From: Pseudomonadota bacterium
GTDB taxonomy: Bacteria; Pseudomonadota; Gammaproteobacteria; GCA-001735895
DNA length: 8,847 nucleotides
Direction: 5' to 3'
Assembly: GCA_022545625.1 (NCBI GenBank)
Contig: JACZQS010000075.1
Span: forward strand, 1 to 8,847
In this document: piece after piece, positions 5,953 to 8,847 of the stretch
Numbering within the stretch: position 1 is the first letter of the stretch
How the letters are laid out: each line of letters starts with the position of its first letter
Made by a program: the position numbers and the translations under genes
Notes under the pieces: generated by a model
Told to the model about the DNA's origin: nothing
Databases searched by the model: none
Seen by the model: only the letters and a program-made list of their open reading frames with translations

Positions 5953-6687
5953 ATGATTATTTTTAATCGACGTTTTACGCCCTCCTGGCTGATGGCAGTC
6001 ATAACATTTGGCGGACTTTTCCTGTTCATCTCGCTTGGGCTATGGCAGCTCGACCGGGCCGCCTATAAGGACGACATAAAGCTGAGATTCGAAGCCAGGC
6101 TCGATGCCGACTATCGACAATTTTCAGCATCGGAATCGTTATCGGAGGTGGATTTGTCAGATATGGAGTTTCGAAAAATAATAATAAGCGGCCAGTATGA
6201 TTTATCCCGGACGCTGTTGATCGACAACCAGTTAGATCAGGGCCAGGCAGGTTATCATGTGTTGACGCCATTCGAATTAAACGGGGGTGATAAAATTGTG
6301 CTGGTTAATCGTGGCTGGGTGGCGCTTGGTAGTACGCGTGAACAGTTGCCGCGGATCGAGGTACCGGCAGCCGATGGGCTGGTTCGGGGAATAGTCAGTA
6401 TCCCGCATACCGGTGGTTTCAGGATGGGTCAGGTCTCGCTCCATGATGAATGGCCCCAGGTAATACCTTATCTCGATATCGATGCGCTGCAGATTCGTTT
6501 TCAAAATCACCTGTTGCCGATGACACTATGGCTGGACCCGGAGCAGGCGGGGCATTACCGGCGTCATTGGAATCCAGTATGGGCAGACCCGGAGAAAAGT
6601 CGCGCCTACGCCTGGCAGTGGTTTGCATTTGCTGCAATTTCGCTGGGTTTATTTATTGGTTTGAATTTAGAGAAGCGCGAACGGTGA
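5953..6687 (+). CDS. SURF1 family cytochrome c oxidase assembly protein
   Basis: SURF1 proteins are inner-membrane factors that assist haem a insertion into subunit I of aa3-type oxidases. The 244 residues have the full family pattern. TM1 is at about 12-30, running into LGLWQLDR (28-35). A periplasmic domain carries YHVLTPF (101-107) and VNRGWV (118-123). Near the end come HWNPVW (205-210) and AYAWQWFAFA (218-227), the latter starting TM2 (to about 238), then a short basic tail. No strong Shine-Dalgarno precedes the ATG; a weak plus-strand promoter (TTGATG at 5818-5823, TAATAT at 5842-5847, 18 bp apart) is possible. The Sco-like gene overlaps its stop by 4 nt. Oxidase structural genes, usually upstream, are absent; bioC is there instead. 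Confidence 0.93.
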   Translation: MIIFNRRFTPSWLMAVITFGGLFLFISLGLWQLDRAAYKDDIKLRFEARLDADYRQFSASESLSEVDLSDMEFRKIIISGQYDLSRTLLIDNQLDQGQAGYHVLTPFELNGGDKIVLVNRGWVALGSTREQLPRIEVPAADGLVRGIVSIPHTGGFRMGQVSLHDEWPQVIPYLDIDALQIRFQNHLLPMTLWLDPEQAGHYRRHWNPVWADPEKSRAYAWQWFAFAAISLGLFIGLNLEKRER

Positions 6688-7277
6688 ATAACAATAGCCT
6701 GTTATGGCATCGGCTCAAGTTTATCGCGCTGGTGCTGGTTTTTGCTTCACCATTTGTAGGTGGCTGGATGGCCTTATACGTATTTGAACTCAGGCCGGAA
6801 AGTATCAATTATGGCACCCTGGTACAACCGGTGAAAAAACTTCAGTGGCCGGTACTGGAGTCTGTGACTGGCGACCGGTTCGAAAATGGTTTCGGTCGAA
6901 AATGGATATTCCTGTTGATTGCGCGAGACTCCTGTTCGCAACAATGCCAGTCGAACCTTTTCTACCTGCGTCAAATAAGGACTCTGCTCGGGCGAGATAC
7001 ACCGAGGTTGCAGAATTTACTGATTGTCACTAATGCAGAAGATAAAGAATTGACCTCTTTTTTAGTCGACTACCCTGACCTGGTCGTCATAGAGAACAGT
7101 AGTGAGTTGCTATATTCCCAGTTCCGGGTAGCGGGTGTTGAACAGGTAGGTTCGACTCCGCAACTCTACCTGGTGGACCCGGATAATAATTATATGATGC
7201 ACTACCCGGCTGAATTTGATCACTATCGGGTTTTGGATGACATCAGGAAGTTGATGAAGTTATCGCAAATTGGTTGA
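6684..7277 (+). CDS. Sco-like membrane-anchored thioredoxin-fold protein, probable oxidase assembly factor
   Basis: With a GTG start overlapping the SURF1 stop (GTGA), this gene encodes 197 residues. A signal-anchor helix lies at about 12-34, followed by a periplasmic domain with a thioredoxin-like pattern: strand KWIFLLIA (73-80), then CSQQC (C84, C88), then LLIVTN (112-117), and STPQLYLVDPDNNYMMHY (157-174) with H173. A CxxxC pair plus a downstream histidine is the Cu(I)-binding arrangement of Sco proteins, which deliver copper to the CuA site of subunit II. The protein is diverged from classical Sco1/SenC and resembles the uncharacterised proteins found after SURF1 in gammaproteobacterial cox clusters. 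AGAGAAG (6669-6675), 8 nt upstream, supports the GTG. A longer reading from 6450 would run through the SURF1 gene and is rejected. Copper binding is inferred. Confidence 0.85.
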   Translation: MNNNSLLWHRLKFIALVLVFASPFVGGWMALYVFELRPESINYGTLVQPVKKLQWPVLESVTGDRFENGFGRKWIFLLIARDSCSQQCQSNLFYLRQIRTLLGRDTPRLQNLLIVTNAEDKELTSFLVDYPDLVVIENSSELLYSQFRVAGVEQVGSTPQLYLVDPDNNYMMHYPAEFDHYRVLDDIRKLMKLSQIG

Positions 7278-7344
7278 GGCTTGCACAGTGCATCTCCTTA
7301 CAGCAATCGACATCCAGACGAGATTTTCTTTGGATGAATCGAGT

Positions 7345-8847
7345 TCACCCGGGTTGTACTACAGCGTTGATTCGCTGGTCGTGAATCTCCTGTAATTGCT
7401 GGCGGATATCGGGGTATTTATCGACGATTTTGAGCATCGCATTCCTGGGGATGCTGACCAGGTTGCAGGCGGTTCGTGCGACGATGCTCGCGCTGCGGCG
7501 GTGCCTGCCTTTTTCCTGCTCCAGTAACGAAGACTCTCCTATTATATCGCCATCCTTAAACTCGGTAACCTGCTGGTGGCTACCCTCTTCGTCCAGCTTT
7601 AATACGGCAGCAGTGCCATGTATTAATATATAAAAATTGTCACCCTTTTCGGATTCACCGACGATCGTGTCTCCGGCGAGGAATGTGATATCGTTTGCCT
7701 GAATTTCGAGGTCGCGCCGATCTTCACTGCTAAGCGTGTTGAACAGGTTTACCTGGTCGAGCAGGTCGGACAGCGACTCACTACTCCTGGGCAAACTGAC
7801 CTCGCCAATGGTGATGCCTTCGAGTTCGAGGGCAACCTTGTTCTTGATGATGTTGTAACCCTTGGCGCCTATTTCACCATGCTCAAACTGCTTTTCAACA
7901 TGCATCCAGCCGCGATTGATCATCGAGCGATGCGCCATTCGTTCCATATTGCGGTGAAAGAAACCCGGGAAATGCTGTTCCGCGGTGGCCAGCTCCTTGC
8001 GATAAAAGCGGTTACGCGCGCTATAGTTTTCGATTAACTGGTCACGCGCCGACTGGTCCAGTTCATCCTGGTGTTTGAGCATTTCGATGATATTGTTACT
8101 GATAATTACCTTGGCTATGTGGCGCTCGATCTGTTGAACCAGACGTAGCACCTGGTACCGGGCAAGTAATTTCGACATCCATGGGCGTTCCCTGGAAAAA
8201 CGCAGCAGATATCCCTCCACGCGCACGAACAGGCTTTTACGATTGCTTGCACGCATTGCCCTGTGCTCGGATTTTCCCGTGCGCAGCGCCTCCTGCATAT
8301 CGAGGCGTGCATCGTTCATACGCAGGTATACGTACTGGCTGATGACATTGGCGTCGTATAGCGATTCGAGCACCGACTGTTCAGTCTGGTAGGCGCGAAA
8401 AATGGCCATGTATTCATCGTCTTCGTGTTTTTCACTGCCTTCGTCGAACATACCGATACTAAATGCCAGGCGAATCCTGATCATCAAGGTTTCCCATGCT
8501 TCTTTGGATAACAGGGAATGGTCCAGTAATTCGGTAAGCCAGTTCCTGGAATCCTTGCGGGCAGTGATCAGCGCATTCCTGAGCTCGAGGTCTTCACCCT
8601 CGCTGAGCCGGTCGAGTCCCAGGCGCTCCATCAACGGGCGTATCGTCGGCGCGCTGACCAGTAGCGTGAACATCACCACGCCGATAGTCAGGTCGAACAG
8701 GTATTGTTTTTCAGGCAGGCTATCCGGAATCGACAACACCACCGCGATCGCGAGGCCTCCCTTGAGCCCGCCCCACCACATGATATGCCGGTCGGCCATG
8801 CTGACACGAGGCAGGTGAAAAATTCGGGTCGCGATGGGTAGCAGGTT
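7345..8847 (-). CDS. Cation/proton antiporter (CPA1/NhaP type) with C-terminal cyclic-nucleotide-binding domain, N-terminus outside window
   Basis: The frame is open to the right edge, giving the last 500 residues. The first visible part is the end of the transporter domain: a helix with WWGGLKGGLAIAVVLSIP (residues 24-41 of the visible part) and a last helix at about 50-67. The first is the WGGxRGG-type motif of CPA1 Na+(K+)/H+ exchangers. A charged, helix-rich cytoplasmic stretch of about 290 residues follows. A cNMP-binding domain comes last (about 359-480): GDTIVGESEKGDNFYILIHG, then the phosphate-binding cassette IGESSLL with E438, and RRSAS with R451, the residues that hold the cyclic phosphate and ribose in this family. 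The E-to-R distance (13) is 3 longer than in CRP. No HTH follows, so the domain probably senses a ligand for the transporter. Ion and ligand specificity cannot be read. Confidence 0.88.
   Translation of the reverse strand, partial: NLLPIATRIFHLPRVSMADRHIMWWGGLKGGLAIAVVLSIPDSLPEKQYLFDLTIGVVMFTLLVSAPTIRPLMERLGLDRLSEGEDLELRNALITARKDSRNWLTELLDHSLLSKEAWETLMIRIRLAFSIGMFDEGSEKHEDDEYMAIFRAYQTEQSVLESLYDANVISQYVYLRMNDARLDMQEALRTGKSEHRAMRASNRKSLFVRVEGYLLRFSRERPWMSKLLARYQVLRLVQQIERHIAKVIISNNIIEMLKHQDELDQSARDQLIENYSARNRFYRKELATAEQHFPGFFHRNMERMAHRSMINRGWMHVEKQFEHGEIGAKGYNIIKNKVALELEGITIGEVSLPRSSESLSDLLDQVNLFNTLSSEDRRDLEIQANDITFLAGDTIVGESEKGDNFYILIHGTAAVLKLDEEGSHQQVTEFKDGDIIGESSLLEQEKGRHRRSASIVARTACNLVSIPRNAMLKIVDKYPDIRQQLQEIHDQRINAVVQPG

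Noticed and set aside
6450..6683. Longer reading of the Sco-like gene beginning inside SURF1
   Set aside because: It would overlap the strongly conserved SURF1 C-terminal half; the GTG at 6684 with AGAGAAG upstream fits coupling and the signal anchor.
7278..7344. GCACAGTGC inverted repeat between the convergent Sco-like and antiporter genes
   Set aside because: It is a very short stem (GCAC/GTGC with a one-base loop) without a T-run, so not a terminator. Nothing else is visible in this 67-bp gap.

Overview
This window is ordinary chromosomal sequence, about half GC by eye, from a probable aerobic gammaproteobacterium. HemE, GltD, bS21, TsaD, PlsY and BioC all read closely like their Escherichia coli counterparts. 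The DUF2909-SURF1-Sco-like trio is typical of haem-copper (aa3-type) cytochrome oxidase assembly loci of Gammaproteobacteria. I see no rRNA, tRNA, CRISPR array, insertion sequence, prophage or integration junction.

Layout. Positions 1-2826 hold a tight minus-strand run read as rpsU-yqeY-gltD-hemE, with gaps of 18, 13 and 3 bp; hemE runs off the left edge. A divergent region at 2827-2960 carries two good sigma70-like promoters pointing at rpsU, and on the other side tsaD starts on the plus strand. tsaD converges with plsY (minus), and their stop codons interlock in the four bases TTAG at 3977-3980. A 230-bp divergent spacer separates plsY from bioC (plus). bioC converges, with only 5 bp between, on a small two-helix membrane protein of the DUF2909 type (minus). 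Divergent from that are the SURF1 gene and an overlapping Sco-like thioredoxin-fold gene (plus). The right edge is the minus-strand C-terminal 500 residues of a cation/proton antiporter fused to a cyclic-nucleotide-binding domain.

How the genes work together. The left operon mixes translation (bS21, YqeY), nitrogen assimilation (GltD) and haem synthesis (HemE). tsaD (tRNA t6A modification), plsY (first phospholipid acylation) and bioC (start of the biotin pimeloyl chain) are housekeeping genes. DUF2909, SURF1 and the Sco-like protein form a cytochrome oxidase biogenesis cassette, here without oxidase subunits or the haem A synthesis genes beside it. The antiporter is unrelated ion homeostasis.

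Most notable points: gltD is separated from gltB and sits where dnaG-rpoD commonly follow rpsU; the oxidase assembly genes are isolated from the oxidase; and an antiporter carries a probably ligand-competent cyclic-nucleotide domain. I found no convincing undescribed multi-gene system.
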